DNA of 64,000 bases from Candidatus Nanosynbacter sp. TM7-075 (GTDB lineage Bacteria > Patescibacteriota > Saccharimonadia > Saccharimonadales > Saccharimonadaceae). Each line of letters starts with the position of its first letter. Position 1 is the first letter of the stretch. The notes below the pieces were generated by a model. The model was not told the DNA's origin, did no database searches, and saw only the letters and a list, made by a program, of their open reading frames with translations. The stretch lies in assembly GCF_022828255.1 (NCBI RefSeq), contig NZ_JAJQJW010000001.1, forward strand, positions 186,001 to 250,000, read 5' to 3'. Below, piece after piece: positions 24,391-34,286 of this stretch. The position numbers and the translations under genes were made by a program.

Positions 24391-24421
24391 ACACTGATTC
24401 GCAGAGATGCGGATCTTTTTT
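24391..24421 (+). terminator. Terminator after tRNA-Thr
   Basis: GATTCGC pairs imperfectly with GCGGATC and is followed by TTTTTT. Confidence 0.6.
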
Positions 24422-24459
24422 ATATCATATAGCTCAAGCCACGGAAGGATTACAAAGTC

Positions 24460-27400
24460 TTAGTAACTTACCAACTCCAGCAATTTTTCGTACGAGTTAC
24501 AAACTCCATAAATACGGTCGCCATTGCTAATCTTTTCGAAGTGCTTTCTGGCACACTCAATCTTAGCTTTTTCAATACCTTTCACACCGACATCAAGTTG
24601 TCCCTCGCTCACGCCCTTAGTTTCCGCCACAAAGTAAATGTGCTTTACCTCGGATTCGTCCTTAAACGCAATTGCCCAGTCTGGATTGTAATTGCCCATT
24701 GGAGTATTTATGTAGAATCTCTTTGGAAGTTTCACGTAAACTTCCACTGCATCGCTCTTTTCAAGTTCTCTCGCAAAGTTCTTTTCAATTTCAGAATCGT
24801 AGCGCAATTTGTCATATAGATGATGATCGGGAGTATCTATGAGGTTGTAGCCATATTCACCGGTAATACTTTCATTGATGAAGATTTCTCCACTGTCCCA
24901 TTTCTCGTTTAGTTTGTCATATTCAATATGCTTAACTACTGTCGAGGCTTTTTGGTCATTTATGAGCTGAATTGCATTGTGAATAAACTCTTCAGGATTT
25001 GTTTTAAACGAATGAAATACACTCGGTTCAATTCTAGATAAAATGCTTGCTATAGCCTTACGCGTGAGACCTGTACCACCATCGCTATAAGACCTGGAAA
25101 GTTCAGAGATAATATCGTATTTAACTGTGTCATTCGCAATTTCAGAAACAGCGATTGGCACACCAATTTTATTTTTATACATCTCCAATTTATCTTTACC
25201 GGCAGTCTTTAACAAACCTTCGGTAATAATAACTTCTGTCTTTGTCACGCGCATATTTCTATTAAGAGAATCCACACACCTCTCTATAAGCTCACCGTCG
25301 TCAAACTCCACGGTATAATAAGTCTTTTCATTAATACTGTCCCACAGCTCCTTAAACTTCTTAGAGGCGAACTTTTCTTTATCAAGTTCAAGTTTCTCGC
25401 TATTGCGATTATTAGTCACAAGCCGCCCACGCTTTGAATCGTAAACAGAAGATAGGATGTTATTAATGTTCTCTGCAAACGGAGCGTACAGCTTGCCAAC
25501 AGCTTCGCGAACTTTTTGAATCTTCTGCTCGTCATTTAACGAATGATATGCATCCGTCAACTGCTTTGAAACCTTGTCAACAAGTCCAGTATTCACTAGT
25601 CCCATGTATATATCCGCAGCAGCAGAGTCGTCGAGTGTAATGGTCTTTTCGCCACTGGCATCCTGTATTATCTTTCCATTAAACAATGAAGCAGATGCAT
25701 CCTTTGGGCGCCTTGCAATAATTTCATTAAACTCAGACTGAAGACTATTCGCAAAACTCTCATAACTTTCATTCGCAATGACAGTAAGTACGTTCGTATC
25801 ATGGACGAGATTTTCACCGAGAATCTCCGCATCTTGACGAATACCGTTTTGATCCACACACAATCGAAGTCCACGACCAATTTCCTGACGTTTCTTAATT
25901 TCGGCATCAGAATCACGAAGTGTACAAATCTGGAAGACGTTTGGGTTGTCCCATCCTTCGCGCAGGGCAGAGTGAGAAAAGATGAATCGCACCGGCTCTT
26001 TCAAGTCCAGCAGCTGCTCCTTATTCTTCATAATAAGATCGTACGCCGAAACATCATCAGAGCCATTACCCTCGCGCCCCTCTTTACTGTTGATGGCGTG
26101 ACCTTTTTTATCGATAGAAAAGTAGCCGGAATGTATTTCAGACGGGGTAAATTTTTCTAAGTATTTACGAAAATCTGCATTTTCTTCGAATTGAAGCTGC
26201 TGGTTCAGGTAAATATCTATAGCTTTTGTAAATTCCTCTTCGAATATCTTCGCGTAGGAGCCTTTATGTTCGCCATTTTCATCATAATATTTATACTTGG
26301 CAACCTCGTCGATGAAGAATAGAGAAAGAACTTTAATTCCTCTCTTAAAGAGCTTTTGCTCGGTCTCCAGATGAGACATAATAGTTTCACGTATTTGAAT
26401 ACGACGCAAATCCTCAGCATTAGTTTCACCAATGACTTCACCTTCATAAATACGAAGACCATTCTTAAAGTCTACATACCTGTCGCCCTCTCTGGCGTTT
26501 ATCTCCGTAATTAGATATCCATCATGATACGCCTCCAGCTCGCCTGAATGCTTATAGATATCATCACCCCAGCTAAGAGTCTTCGTTTTACGGCGTATCC
26601 CAGTGCCTGTTTTTGAATCAAACTCAAATATGGCCGTAACGGTTGGCTTTTTATTCGGATAAGTATTAATTTTTTGGATATAAATATATCCGTTAGTCGC
26701 AGTACCGCCCTTAACTGTAATACCCTTAACTGTAATTTTCTTCACAAGCTGCTTTTGGTAAGCATCGACGGCGTCCAAACGGTAAACTTTATTAAAATCT
26801 TCACGATGGGTCGCGGAATAGTTTAAGAAAAATAGCGGGTTGAAATTGGAGATGGAAGAGCGGGTGATGTTCGCTTTTTTACTTGTGCCAATAACACTTT
26901 GCGGCTCGTCAATAATCACAATTGGTTTTGTGGCGGCAATCACGTCAATCGGACGACGAGACCGAAAACTATCAAGCTTCATCGTAATACGCTTGGCATC
27001 GGCGCCACGGGCATTAAAAGCCTGCGTATTAATAATCATGACGTTAATATTTGGATCGCCAGAAAATTGTTCCAGCTCGCTCAGCTTGGAGGAATTGTAC
27101 ACAAAGAAACGAATCTTCTTGCCATAATCTTCAGCAAAATGATCCGCGGTCGTCTGAAAAGTCTTATAAACACCCTCGCGAATCGCAATACTCGGCACCA
27201 CAACAATAAACTTGCTCCAGCCGTATTGCTTATTTAATTCATACATCGTTTTAATATACGTATAAGTTTTACCAGTACCAGTTTCCATCTCAATGGTAAA
27301 TGCCGGCCTATTATTAAGGCGCTCGATTTTTGCATTACGAGGAATATTCTGGAGACTCTGAACTTCATGCAGGTTCTTAATCAATTGAGCATCTTGCAGG

Positions 27401-27561
27401 GAAATATCCTCATTGCCAAAACCGTACATATCAATAAAGCTCGCACTGTCACCTTGATCCGCCAGGAATCGATGCTCGGATTTTATTTGCCCAGTAAAAA
27501 TATCACAAGTCGCCTTAACTGCGTCCTCTTGGAATTTTTGGTGCTTGAATCTTAGTTTCAT
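24460..27561 (-). CDS. res: Type III restriction enzyme, Res subunit
   Basis: 1033 residues, normal for type III Res. The N-terminal SF2 helicase/ATPase has Walker A GTGKT (95-99), DEPQ box (218-221) and the late helicase motifs in ALREGWDNPNVFQICTLRDS and IGRGLRL. The C-terminal nuclease shows a PD-(D/E)xK pattern: Pro960-Asp961 and Glu980-x-Lys982 (ETK). Res translocates or slides along DNA after Mod recognition and cuts unmodified DNA. The start overlaps the mod stop (TAATG). No frameshift is visible, so it looks intact. Confidence 0.95.
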   Translation of the reverse strand: MKLRFKHQKFQEDAVKATCDIFTGQIKSEHRFLADQGDSASFIDMYGFGNEDISLQDAQLIKNLHEVQSLQNIPRNAKIERLNNRPAFTIEMETGTGKTYTYIKTMYELNKQYGWSKFIVVVPSIAIREGVYKTFQTTADHFAEDYGKKIRFFVYNSSKLSELEQFSGDPNINVMIINTQAFNARGADAKRITMKLDSFRSRRPIDVIAATKPIVIIDEPQSVIGTSKKANITRSSISNFNPLFFLNYSATHREDFNKVYRLDAVDAYQKQLVKKITVKGITVKGGTATNGYIYIQKINTYPNKKPTVTAIFEFDSKTGTGIRRKTKTLSWGDDIYKHSGELEAYHDGYLITEINAREGDRYVDFKNGLRIYEGEVIGETNAEDLRRIQIRETIMSHLETEQKLFKRGIKVLSLFFIDEVAKYKYYDENGEHKGSYAKIFEEEFTKAIDIYLNQQLQFEENADFRKYLEKFTPSEIHSGYFSIDKKGHAINSKEGREGNGSDDVSAYDLIMKNKEQLLDLKEPVRFIFSHSALREGWDNPNVFQICTLRDSDAEIKKRQEIGRGLRLCVDQNGIRQDAEILGENLVHDTNVLTVIANESYESFANSLQSEFNEIIARRPKDASASLFNGKIIQDASGEKTITLDDSAAADIYMGLVNTGLVDKVSKQLTDAYHSLNDEQKIQKVREAVGKLYAPFAENINNILSSVYDSKRGRLVTNNRNSEKLELDKEKFASKKFKELWDSINEKTYYTVEFDDGELIERCVDSLNRNMRVTKTEVIITEGLLKTAGKDKLEMYKNKIGVPIAVSEIANDTVKYDIISELSRSYSDGGTGLTRKAIASILSRIEPSVFHSFKTNPEEFIHNAIQLINDQKASTVVKHIEYDKLNEKWDSGEIFINESITGEYGYNLIDTPDHHLYDKLRYDSEIEKNFARELEKSDAVEVYVKLPKRFYINTPMGNYNPDWAIAFKDESEVKHIYFVAETKGVSEGQLDVGVKGIEKAKIECARKHFEKISNGDRIYGVCNSYEKLLELVSY

Positions 27562-29429
27562 TAGACCACCTTAACTCTCGTGTCAGGGCTAATAATGCGG
27601 AAGTGTTCAGACAAATTAATTTTTTCAGCGGAGTTCTTAAACGACGAATCCTTAAACGCGGCAGTCAGAGGATTTAATTTGGCAATTTCTTTAACAGTTT
27701 CTTCTGGAATTTCATCACCAAAACAGGCAATAAGACCCGTATTTTCGTCCAAGTAGCCATACATATAAACCGTATTCTCGCCAATTTTACATGTTTCAAG
27801 TTTAAGGTCAAACGGCAGGGCAGAGGTGTAAATTATACCGAATAATAAGTCCAGCGGCGTGCGGTCTTTTTTAACGTTATCAATCATGTCAAACATGTCA
27901 CTCTGATTAATTTCACCCAGTGGCTTACGAATGTTTTCATTTTCATTACTGTCATCAACGCGGAATACACGAAAGCCTGTGTCAATATCCGCCTCTGGAT
28001 GTTCAGACTTAATTTTCTCCCCAGCACGACGCAGACGCTCAGCAGTAATCTGGTCAATGGTGCCGTATCCAGCTTTTTTGGCTTCTGACTTTTCATCAGT
28101 TTTTTCATCAAGCTGCACACAAATGTACTGACGCTTTCCGCCATCTTTAGCGTTTAAGTCCATAACGGCATGACCAGTGGTGCCAGAACCAGAGAAGAAG
28201 TCGAGAATGATATCTTCTTTTGAGCTAGAAGTATTAAGCCTAATTAAATCCTCTATGAGTCTTATAGGTTTAGGGTTAGAGAAAATATCACAACCGTCAA
28301 AAGCCTTTTTTAACCCTAAGCTACCATTAGCATTTGCGTATTCACTTTTCATAAAATCAGCCGTGTGAAAAATAAGCTTTTCATCTTTATCTACTAAGGA
28401 ATTGGTCTTTTCGTCAAATCTTTTATCGAGATATAGCTGCATTCTAAGAGTGCTTCCAGTCTCTACGAGAATGCCTAGGTCGGCAGCTGCCTGCATCCTG
28501 TCTTTAGACCAAAGCCATCTATTTCTAGTGCCATCTTTCGTCACTGGAGAATATTTTTTACCGTTATATTCAAAATCATAATCTCCACCCTTCGAATATC
28601 CTTGGGTAATAGCGGCTAGAATAGCCTTCGTATCGCCTTTTATGTAGCGACCATTCTTGTCTTTTAATATAGTTTTATTTGTAAGGTCTCTGGTTATTAT
28701 ATTATTAAAATCATAGTTATGATTTTTTACGTAACACATGACATAGTCGTGAGACACGTTCATATATTGCTCTTGTCCAGATCTTTGAGCGGAAGTTAAC
28801 CTAGGAATTTGGGTAATAAAATTATCCTCACCAAAAACCTCATCACACAGTTTCTTCAAATTCGCTTGCTCGTTATCATCAATTGAAATAAATATAACCC
28901 CATCATCAGTCAGAAGATTCCTCGCCAGCTTCAACCTCGGATGCATCATCGACAGCCAGTCTGAATGAAATCTGCCGTTTGCCTTTGAGTTTTCTGCGTA
29001 CTCGTCTCCAGAGACAATTACATTGCCATCAGAATCCGTAGAATCGTCCTTAAAGTCAGCTTTTTTAACCGTAAAGTTGTCATGGTACACAAAGTCATGA
29101 CCAGTGTTATATGGAGGGTCGATGTAAATCATTTTTATTTTACCGAGGTAGGATTCTTGGAGGAGTTTCAGCGCGTCAAGGTTATCTCCAACGATTAGCA
29201 TGTTCTTTGTATTGTCAAAATCTTTGGAAGCTTCCACGTCTGGGCGGAGAATCTTATCAATTGGCGCGCCAGCCTCAATAATGGACTTTCGTTTACCAAC
29301 CCAAGTAAAGTCGTACGACTCATCTTTATCTTCCAGCTTATTCAGCGCTTCACCCAACGATTCAAAGAATTCGCGGCTGCTTTTCCAGTCTACGCGGTTC
29401 AAGTCGATCTTTTCGACATTATCATTCAT
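27561..29429 (-). CDS. mod: Type III DNA-methyltransferase, Mod subunit
   Basis: 622 residues from the ATG at 29429, which has GGAGGAAA upstream; an in-frame start at 29492 lacks a ribosome-binding site. Beta-class order: DPPY (104-107) before the AdoMet motif FFSGSGTTGHAVM. The region between (~150-400) is the variable target-recognition part. Mod sets the recognition site and adds N6-methyladenine. Overlaps res by TAATG. No phase-variable simple repeat is visible in the coding region. Confidence 0.95.
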   Translation of the reverse strand: MNDNVEKIDLNRVDWKSSREFFESLGEALNKLEDKDESYDFTWVGKRKSIIEAGAPIDKILRPDVEASKDFDNTKNMLIVGDNLDALKLLQESYLGKIKMIYIDPPYNTGHDFVYHDNFTVKKADFKDDSTDSDGNVIVSGDEYAENSKANGRFHSDWLSMMHPRLKLARNLLTDDGVIFISIDDNEQANLKKLCDEVFGEDNFITQIPRLTSAQRSGQEQYMNVSHDYVMCYVKNHNYDFNNIITRDLTNKTILKDKNGRYIKGDTKAILAAITQGYSKGGDYDFEYNGKKYSPVTKDGTRNRWLWSKDRMQAAADLGILVETGSTLRMQLYLDKRFDEKTNSLVDKDEKLIFHTADFMKSEYANANGSLGLKKAFDGCDIFSNPKPIRLIEDLIRLNTSSSKEDIILDFFSGSGTTGHAVMDLNAKDGGKRQYICVQLDEKTDEKSEAKKAGYGTIDQITAERLRRAGEKIKSEHPEADIDTGFRVFRVDDSNENENIRKPLGEINQSDMFDMIDNVKKDRTPLDLLFGIIYTSALPFDLKLETCKIGENTVYMYGYLDENTGLIACFGDEIPEETVKEIAKLNPLTAAFKDSSFKNSAEKINLSEHFRIISPDTRVKVV

Positions 29430-29539
29430 AAGATTTCCTCCACGGTTTGTTATAAATATCCTTACCGTAATTATACTATAAAACACCGCCAAAAACTTAG
29501 CTAATGATATAATCTTAACAAGGTTAGGAGGGTGTTACG

Positions 29540-30661
29540 ATGAAACAATCGATAGAGCAGAGAGTTGATAAAGTGCGCGGGTCAATGCTGGGCGGGGCAA
29601 TTGGTGATGCGCTTGGCTATCAAATAGAGTTTGAGCGCGACATAGTGCCGAGGTCAACGACTCGATTTACGGATGGAATTGGTATGATTTCGGACGATAC
29701 GCAGATGACACTATTTACAGCTTGCGGACTTTTATGGCGATCTACACGACTTCAAACACGTGGTATAGCGCCGCTTCCGTCGAGGGCGATATATTTGGCA
29801 TATTTGGATTGGCTTGATACGCAACAAAAAGCTGGACAGGTCGAGCACACGCCAGTAACTTGGATAAAAAATATTCCGGAGTTAAACGCCGTGCGAAGTC
29901 CAGGAATGACGTGCCTTGATTCACTTTCCTCAGGAGAAATGGGGACATTAGAAAGCGGCCTCAACGGCAGTAAAGGCTGCGGTGGAGTTATGCGAATTGC
30001 GCCAATTGCCTTGTATTGCAAAGAAGACGTTGTCGGTGAAATTTCTGCCAAATCTTGCGCGCTGACTCACGGACATCCTCTGGCAATTCTTTCTGCATAC
30101 GCGCTGGGATATATAATTTATTACGCACTGGACGGAAAATCAATAGAAGAGGCTGTGCAAATCGCAATCCAGAAAATGAACGACTGGACTACTGAGAAGG
30201 TTTATGGAGATCAAGATCCTTTTGAGATTGGTTGTGATAGCGAAAAAGCTGAGCTGACCAAACTATTTAATAATGCCGTTCGCTTAGCCAAATCTGACGT
30301 TGAAGATCAAGAAGCTCTTTATCAACTCGGAGAGGGTTGGGTCGCCGAAGAGTCGGTTGCAATTGCTATTTATTGCTCGATCAAGTATCAAGACGATTTT
30401 AAGGAGGCGATCATCGCGGCGGCGAATCACGACGGGGATTCGGACTCGACAGCAGCAATAACTGGAAATATTGTTGGAGCGAGAGTTGGCTATAAAAATA
30501 TACCGGATTATTACAAGGATAATATTGAGCTCAAGGACGTAATATTGGAACTTGCGGATGATATGGCAAAAAATATGCCGCTCAAAAAGATTGACGACAA
30601 ACACCTTGAACCGACGGATGAATGGCTGAATAAATATTTATACTTGGAAAAGAAAGATTAG
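29540..30661 (+). CDS. ADP-ribosylglycohydrolase (ARH/DraG) family protein
   Basis: 373 residues. Metal- and substrate-binding motifs are present: GAIGDALG (19-26), SDDTQ (51-55), CGGVMRIAP and the C-terminal NHDGDSDSTAAITGN (from Asn296). This family removes ADP-ribose from proteins or nucleotides. The ATG has AGGAGGGTG upstream. It is transcribed divergently from the type III R-M operon, so a role in reversing phage- or toxin-driven ADP-ribosylation is conceivable, but the evidence is position only. Confidence 0.88.
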   Translation: MKQSIEQRVDKVRGSMLGGAIGDALGYQIEFERDIVPRSTTRFTDGIGMISDDTQMTLFTACGLLWRSTRLQTRGIAPLPSRAIYLAYLDWLDTQQKAGQVEHTPVTWIKNIPELNAVRSPGMTCLDSLSSGEMGTLESGLNGSKGCGGVMRIAPIALYCKEDVVGEISAKSCALTHGHPLAILSAYALGYIIYYALDGKSIEEAVQIAIQKMNDWTTEKVYGDQDPFEIGCDSEKAELTKLFNNAVRLAKSDVEDQEALYQLGEGWVAEESVAIAIYCSIKYQDDFKEAIIAAANHDGDSDSTAAITGNIVGARVGYKNIPDYYKDNIELKDVILELADDMAKNMPLKKIDDKHLEPTDEWLNKYLYLEKKD

Positions 30662-30747
30662 AGTCCAGCACGTCTTATCGATCGGCGAAGTAAGCATAAA
30701 AATTAGTAAAATCTGATATGGTACTAGCATTTTCACTTCACCCATGC

Positions 30748-30753
30748 TATAAT
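30748..30753 (+). promoter_or_regulatory. -10 box of rpmG
   Basis: TATAAT, 37 nt before the rpmG ATG at 30791. Confidence 0.55.
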
Positions 30754-30790
30754 TAGCCAAGACGTTTTATAAAATCTAACGAGTAAAGAG

Positions 30791-31009
30791 ATGGCAAAGA
30801 AGAATACGAAACGAAAGCTGATTGGTTTGGTGAGTAACTTGAGCAACCACCGAACTTACTATACTACTGTTAACACCCAGAACCGCACCACAAAAGGTCA
30901 GGGTAAATTGACACTACGTAAGTACGACCCAATTGCAAAGCAACACGCTACTTACACCGAGACTAAGAAAAACCTTGGTCGTAACGAAGTTAAAGCTCGT
31001 AAAAGCTAA
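30791..31009 (+). CDS. rpmG: 50S ribosomal protein bL33, zinc-free type
   Basis: 72 residues. RKLIGLVSNLSNHRTYYTT and LRKYDPIAKQHATYTETK align with bL33 (compare the LKKFDPVVRQHVIYKE pattern of the cysteine-free form). The zinc CxxC pairs are missing. The tail is about 15 residues longer than usual. Single-gene unit with its own promoter and terminator. Confidence 0.85.
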   Translation: MAKKNTKRKLIGLVSNLSNHRTYYTTVNTQNRTTKGQGKLTLRKYDPIAKQHATYTETKKNLGRNEVKARKS

Positions 31010-31028
31010 TTTAACAGGATTATACAGA

Positions 31029-31058
31029 AACTCCCTCGCATTAAGAGGGAGTTTTTAT
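31029..31058. terminator. Terminator between rpmG and the convergent GH57 gene
   Basis: AACTCCCTC pairs with GAGGGAGTT and is followed by TTTATTT. Confidence 0.8.
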
Positions 31059-31075
31059 TTGAGGAGAATATTTAG

Positions 31076-32278
31076 CTACTTTCTCAGGCGCGAACGCATA
31101 TCACGAATGGTATTCATATAGTAAAGAAAGGCGTCGTATGGCGAATCATACGGGCTAAAATAAGCATGGACATCGCCGTCGGTAAAATTCTTCGTTCCCA
31201 TATAATAGAAGTGGTCTGAAGTTTGCAATTTTCGCCAATCGCTAATTAAACCTTCGTCTTTACTATTCAAGACCTCATATTCAAGCTCATAGATATATCG
31301 CAGAGCTTCTTTCTGCAAGCTGTTTCCGTTCCAAGCCGTCAAATCCCGCTCGGCGTCCGCCCATGTTACAGGTGACGGCATACTTATTTCACCAGCAGGC
31401 GCATTCGCGTCCAGCGCTTCGCTAACGGTATAGAAAGTATTGCCATCAGCACTCAGCCATTTATCAACAAACTTCTCAAAGAAGCCGAAAATCCCAGATT
31501 CCGCCCATTGATGTTCGCCAAAAGTTTCATAGTCCATAAACAAATTAAGCAGTGGCGCGTAACGGACAGAATCTTCCACCCATGTATTAAACTTGTCCGC
31601 AGTCAACGGCCATTCATTCCATTTTCGATCACTGAACCTAAACGCCAAATCATCACTTAATCGATAATTCTTAAGCAACAATCCAATTTTCTTCGTGCCT
31701 CTCGGGCGATATACATAATTCGGACTGCGCCAATTCAGAATCGGATCCCAGCCTTCAGCCAACACACCCTTGAAACCATCCTGCTCAGCCCATTTTGCCA
31801 AGTCGTCGCTATATGCCAATTCTGTATTTGCCAAAACTCGCGTTTCCGCACCAAAAATCTCACGAATCTTCCAGCGGTGAAGCTCAACTTGACGCTCGAA
31901 CTCCTTGCGTGAATAGAAAAACGCCAGGCTGTGATGATACGGACTTGATAATATTTCTACTTGACCAGTCTTTACCAAGCGCTTAAAGCTCTCCAAAACT
32001 TCAGGATTAAACCTTTCAGCTTGCTCTAAAAATGTTCCACTAAAACTCAGTGAAATCTTAAAATCAGGATATTTTTTCAATAATTTTTCAAGCAAAGCAT
32101 TCATCGGCAAATACGATTTTTCTGCAACTTTTTGGAATATTTTTTGATTGTCCTGATCTGGATTTTGACCGCCAGAGAAATAGTTATGCTTCCAAGCCAC
32201 GTCAAATATGCTATACTCGCGTATTCGCCACGGTTGGTGTACGTGTAGATATAAAACTATTCCTTTATTTTTATTCAT
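31076..32278 (-). CDS. Glycoside hydrolase family 57 (alpha-amylase / glucan-processing type)
   Basis: 400 residues from the ATG at 32278, which overlaps the upstream gene's stop (ATGA) behind GGAGCG. The GH57 signatures are visible: HVHQPWR near the N-terminus, the nucleophile region ANTELAYS (Glu) and the acid region FMDYETFGEHQW (Asp). It probably acts on alpha-1,4-glucan in the cytoplasm (no signal peptide). Paired with a GT4 synthase-like gene, suggesting a small glycogen/maltodextrin module. Confidence 0.85.
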   Translation of the reverse strand: MNKNKGIVLYLHVHQPWRIREYSIFDVAWKHNYFSGGQNPDQDNQKIFQKVAEKSYLPMNALLEKLLKKYPDFKISLSFSGTFLEQAERFNPEVLESFKRLVKTGQVEILSSPYHHSLAFFYSRKEFERQVELHRWKIREIFGAETRVLANTELAYSDDLAKWAEQDGFKGVLAEGWDPILNWRSPNYVYRPRGTKKIGLLLKNYRLSDDLAFRFSDRKWNEWPLTADKFNTWVEDSVRYAPLLNLFMDYETFGEHQWAESGIFGFFEKFVDKWLSADGNTFYTVSEALDANAPAGEISMPSPVTWADAERDLTAWNGNSLQKEALRYIYELEYEVLNSKDEGLISDWRKLQTSDHFYYMGTKNFTDGDVHAYFSPYDSPYDAFLYYMNTIRDMRSRLRK

Positions 32279-33477
32279 GCCAGCGCTCCTTTGTACAGTT
32301 TCAGACATTTTCTAGCTGCATCTTGCCAGGAAATTCTCGAGTATTCACTCTTAACGTTTTTCTTCAAAGATTTCTGTAAGGCAGGTGATTCGGCGATATT
32401 AACAATTTCATCCGCCAATTTATTCACATCCCAATAGTCAAACCGCATAATATTATTCAGAACCTCGCCGACGCCAGATTGACGACTAATAAGCAACGCC
32501 GTGTCATGATGTGCTGCCTCCAAAGCAGTCAAGCCAAATGGCTCAGAAACCGAACTCATCACAAAAACATCAATCAAGCAGTAAATATCTCGCCACTGTT
32601 TTCCACGCACAAATCCCGTAAAAATCATCTTATCGCTAATTCCCAAATCTGCCGCTAGTTCAATCAGTTCATCTCTTTGCTCACCATTTCCAGATAAAAC
32701 AAAAACAATCTTCTCATATTTTTCAAGCGCCTTCGCTGCAGCTCGCACAAAATACGTCAAACCCTTCTGAACCGTAAGTCGTGTCAACGCGCCGACAACC
32801 GTATAGCCGTCCTTTTTCAACTCTTCCAAATACCTGTAGGTACTGGCGTCATACTCATGCGGCGGCAAATCAGCCAAATCAATCGCGTTATAAACCACCT
32901 CAATTTTCTCTGGCGGAATGTGATAATTCTTAACAATTATTTCCTTCGTAATCTCACTAACGGCAATTATCCGATCAGCCATCAGCAAGCCTTGTTGCTC
33001 AATTTCGTGAACCAGAGGATTTCCTGACTGCTCGCCAGAACGATCAAATTCCGTCGCGTGAACATGCACAATTAGCGGCGCGCCCGTCATTTCCTTAGCA
33101 ATTATTCCAGCTTCCATCGTCAACCAATCATGCGCGTGAATCGCGTCAGGCTGATGATTTTTCACAAACTTCCGAACGTATTTACCGTAACGCCTCTGCA
33201 CAGCACGCATCGGCGAAAGACCGCACTCGTCCTTAGCGTTTTCGCGGTCTTCCTCTGAGCCGTTATTATACGCGCCCAAATCGTGATAATTCGGCGGCAA
33301 AGGAGTAGCTGAATAGATATTCATATAGTCAATTCCGGGATGCTTGGCGGTGTAGGGGATAATAAAGTCGATATCAACGCCCTCCGAAGCAAGCGCCTTC
33401 GACATCTGATAGCAAGCAACGCCAAGTCCGCCACTATTGTGCGGAGGAAGTTCCCACCCAAGCATTAAAATTTTCAT
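32275..33477 (-). CDS. Glycosyltransferase family 4 (glycogen-synthase-like)
   Basis: 400 residues from ATG 33477 (MKILMLGWELPPHNSGGLGV). A TTG 13 codons upstream lies inside the promoter and is rejected. GT-B fold features: N-terminal GGLG loop, HAHDWLTME, GALTRLTVQKGL and the nucleotide-sugar site SEPFGLTALEAAHH. It likely builds an alpha-glucan from a nucleotide sugar. Operon with the GH57 gene by 4-nt overlap. Confidence 0.85.
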   Translation of the reverse strand: MKILMLGWELPPHNSGGLGVACYQMSKALASEGVDIDFIIPYTAKHPGIDYMNIYSATPLPPNYHDLGAYNNGSEEDRENAKDECGLSPMRAVQRRYGKYVRKFVKNHQPDAIHAHDWLTMEAGIIAKEMTGAPLIVHVHATEFDRSGEQSGNPLVHEIEQQGLLMADRIIAVSEITKEIIVKNYHIPPEKIEVVYNAIDLADLPPHEYDASTYRYLEELKKDGYTVVGALTRLTVQKGLTYFVRAAAKALEKYEKIVFVLSGNGEQRDELIELAADLGISDKMIFTGFVRGKQWRDIYCLIDVFVMSSVSEPFGLTALEAAHHDTALLISRQSGVGEVLNNIMRFDYWDVNKLADEIVNIAESPALQKSLKKNVKSEYSRISWQDAARKCLKLYKGALA

Positions 33478-33487
33478 CTCTGAGTTA

Positions 33488-33516
33488 ATTGTAGAACTAC
33501 GCTTATGTTTTTTCAA
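33488..33516 (-). promoter_or_regulatory. Promoter of the GT4-GH57 operon
   Basis: Reading the minus strand: TTGAAA (33516-33511), 17-nt spacer, TACAAT (33493-33488), 10 nt before ATG 33477. Near-consensus; it fixes the start codon. Confidence 0.7.
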
Positions 33517-33604
33517 GAGATTTTGGGATCTTTTTCACGAATTTTTTATTTTTCACAATTTTAACATTTGCGACAAAGCTAATTCGTGATAAAATAGTTG
33601 CTAT

Positions 33605-33681
33605 AGGAGTGTAGCTCAGGTGGCTAGAGCACTGGTCTCCAAAACCAGGTGTCGGGGGTTCGAGCCCCTCCACTCCTGCCA
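33605..33681 (+). tRNA. tRNA-Trp (anticodon CCA), CCA encoded
   Basis: The acceptor AGGAGTG pairs with CACTCCT. The anticodon stem CTGGT/ACCAG holds loop CTCCAAA (anticodon CCA). The T arm has GGGTTCGAGCCC; discriminator G and encoded CCA follow. Confidence 0.95.
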
Positions 33682-33712
33682 AGATTCTCGCTTGAAAGAG
33701 AATCTTTTTTAT
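33681..33712 (+). terminator. Terminator after tRNA-Trp
   Basis: AGATTCTC (33682-33689) pairs with GAGAATCT (33698-33705) and is followed by a T run. Confidence 0.8.
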
Positions 33713-33727
33713 TAGTCAAAAATCTGC

Positions 33728-33733
33728 TATAAT
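33728..33733 (+). promoter_or_regulatory. -10 box of the 33742 gene (leaderless)
   Basis: TATAAT ends 8 nt before ATG 33742. Confidence 0.65.
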
Positions 33734-33741
33734 TTCTCAAT

Positions 33742-34284
33742 ATGAAACCTTTATCACCTTCACTTCCGCATATTATCGCCATGGTTGGTGCGCCAGGTTC
33801 AGGGAAGACACAATTCGCTGTAGAATTTGCAAAGATTTTCAATTCTCCAGTGGTAAGTTCTCGACAATTTGAAGTTTTTACGGACAATACAAAAACCATT
33901 TCTGACGCAACATTGTCGCTTTTGGAAGAATTTTTGAAGACTAAGCAAACTGTTATTTTGGACGGATCAACAGATCAGCGCACGAATCGTATGCGTATCA
34001 ATCGTCTTGCCAGGGAATACGGATATAAAGTCCTATTTGTTTGGGTTCAAACCGATCCCGCCACAGCCAAGCATCGCTGGATAAAGACTTACGGCGGAAA
34101 TGACGAATCTTTCGAGCGACGATTGAAGCAGTTTTCAGCGCCGCACAGCAGCGAATCTTACGTCGTGATCAGCGGTCGTCACACCTTAAGCAGTCAAGCT
34201 CGCACTGTTCTTAAACAAATTGGTGCCAGTCGCCCAGAAGCTCCACGCCGCCCAATTGCCGGAAATCGCATTAACATAGGTTAA
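33742..34284 (+). CDS. P-loop kinase-like ATPase (AAA_33/zeta-like)
   Basis: 180 residues. Walker A GAPGSGKT (about 17-24) is followed by a fold typical of small P-loop kinases (VILDGSTDQRTNRMRINRLA, VWVQTDPATAKHRW). The substrate is unknown; RNA-end, sugar or zeta-toxin-like targets are all compatible. The C-terminus is arginine/proline-rich (ASRPEAPRRPIAGNR). The next gene starts 2 nt later. Confidence 0.7.
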   Translation: MKPLSPSLPHIIAMVGAPGSGKTQFAVEFAKIFNSPVVSSRQFEVFTDNTKTISDATLSLLEEFLKTKQTVILDGSTDQRTNRMRINRLAREYGYKVLFVWVQTDPATAKHRWIKTYGGNDESFERRLKQFSAPHSSESYVVISGRHTLSSQARTVLKQIGASRPEAPRRPIAGNRINIG

Positions 34285-34286
34285 TC

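Noticed and set aside
29430..29492. Longer mod protein starting at 29492
   Set aside because: No ribosome-binding site for it, whereas ATG 29429 has GGAGGAAA at good spacing and begins with the usual family N-terminus.
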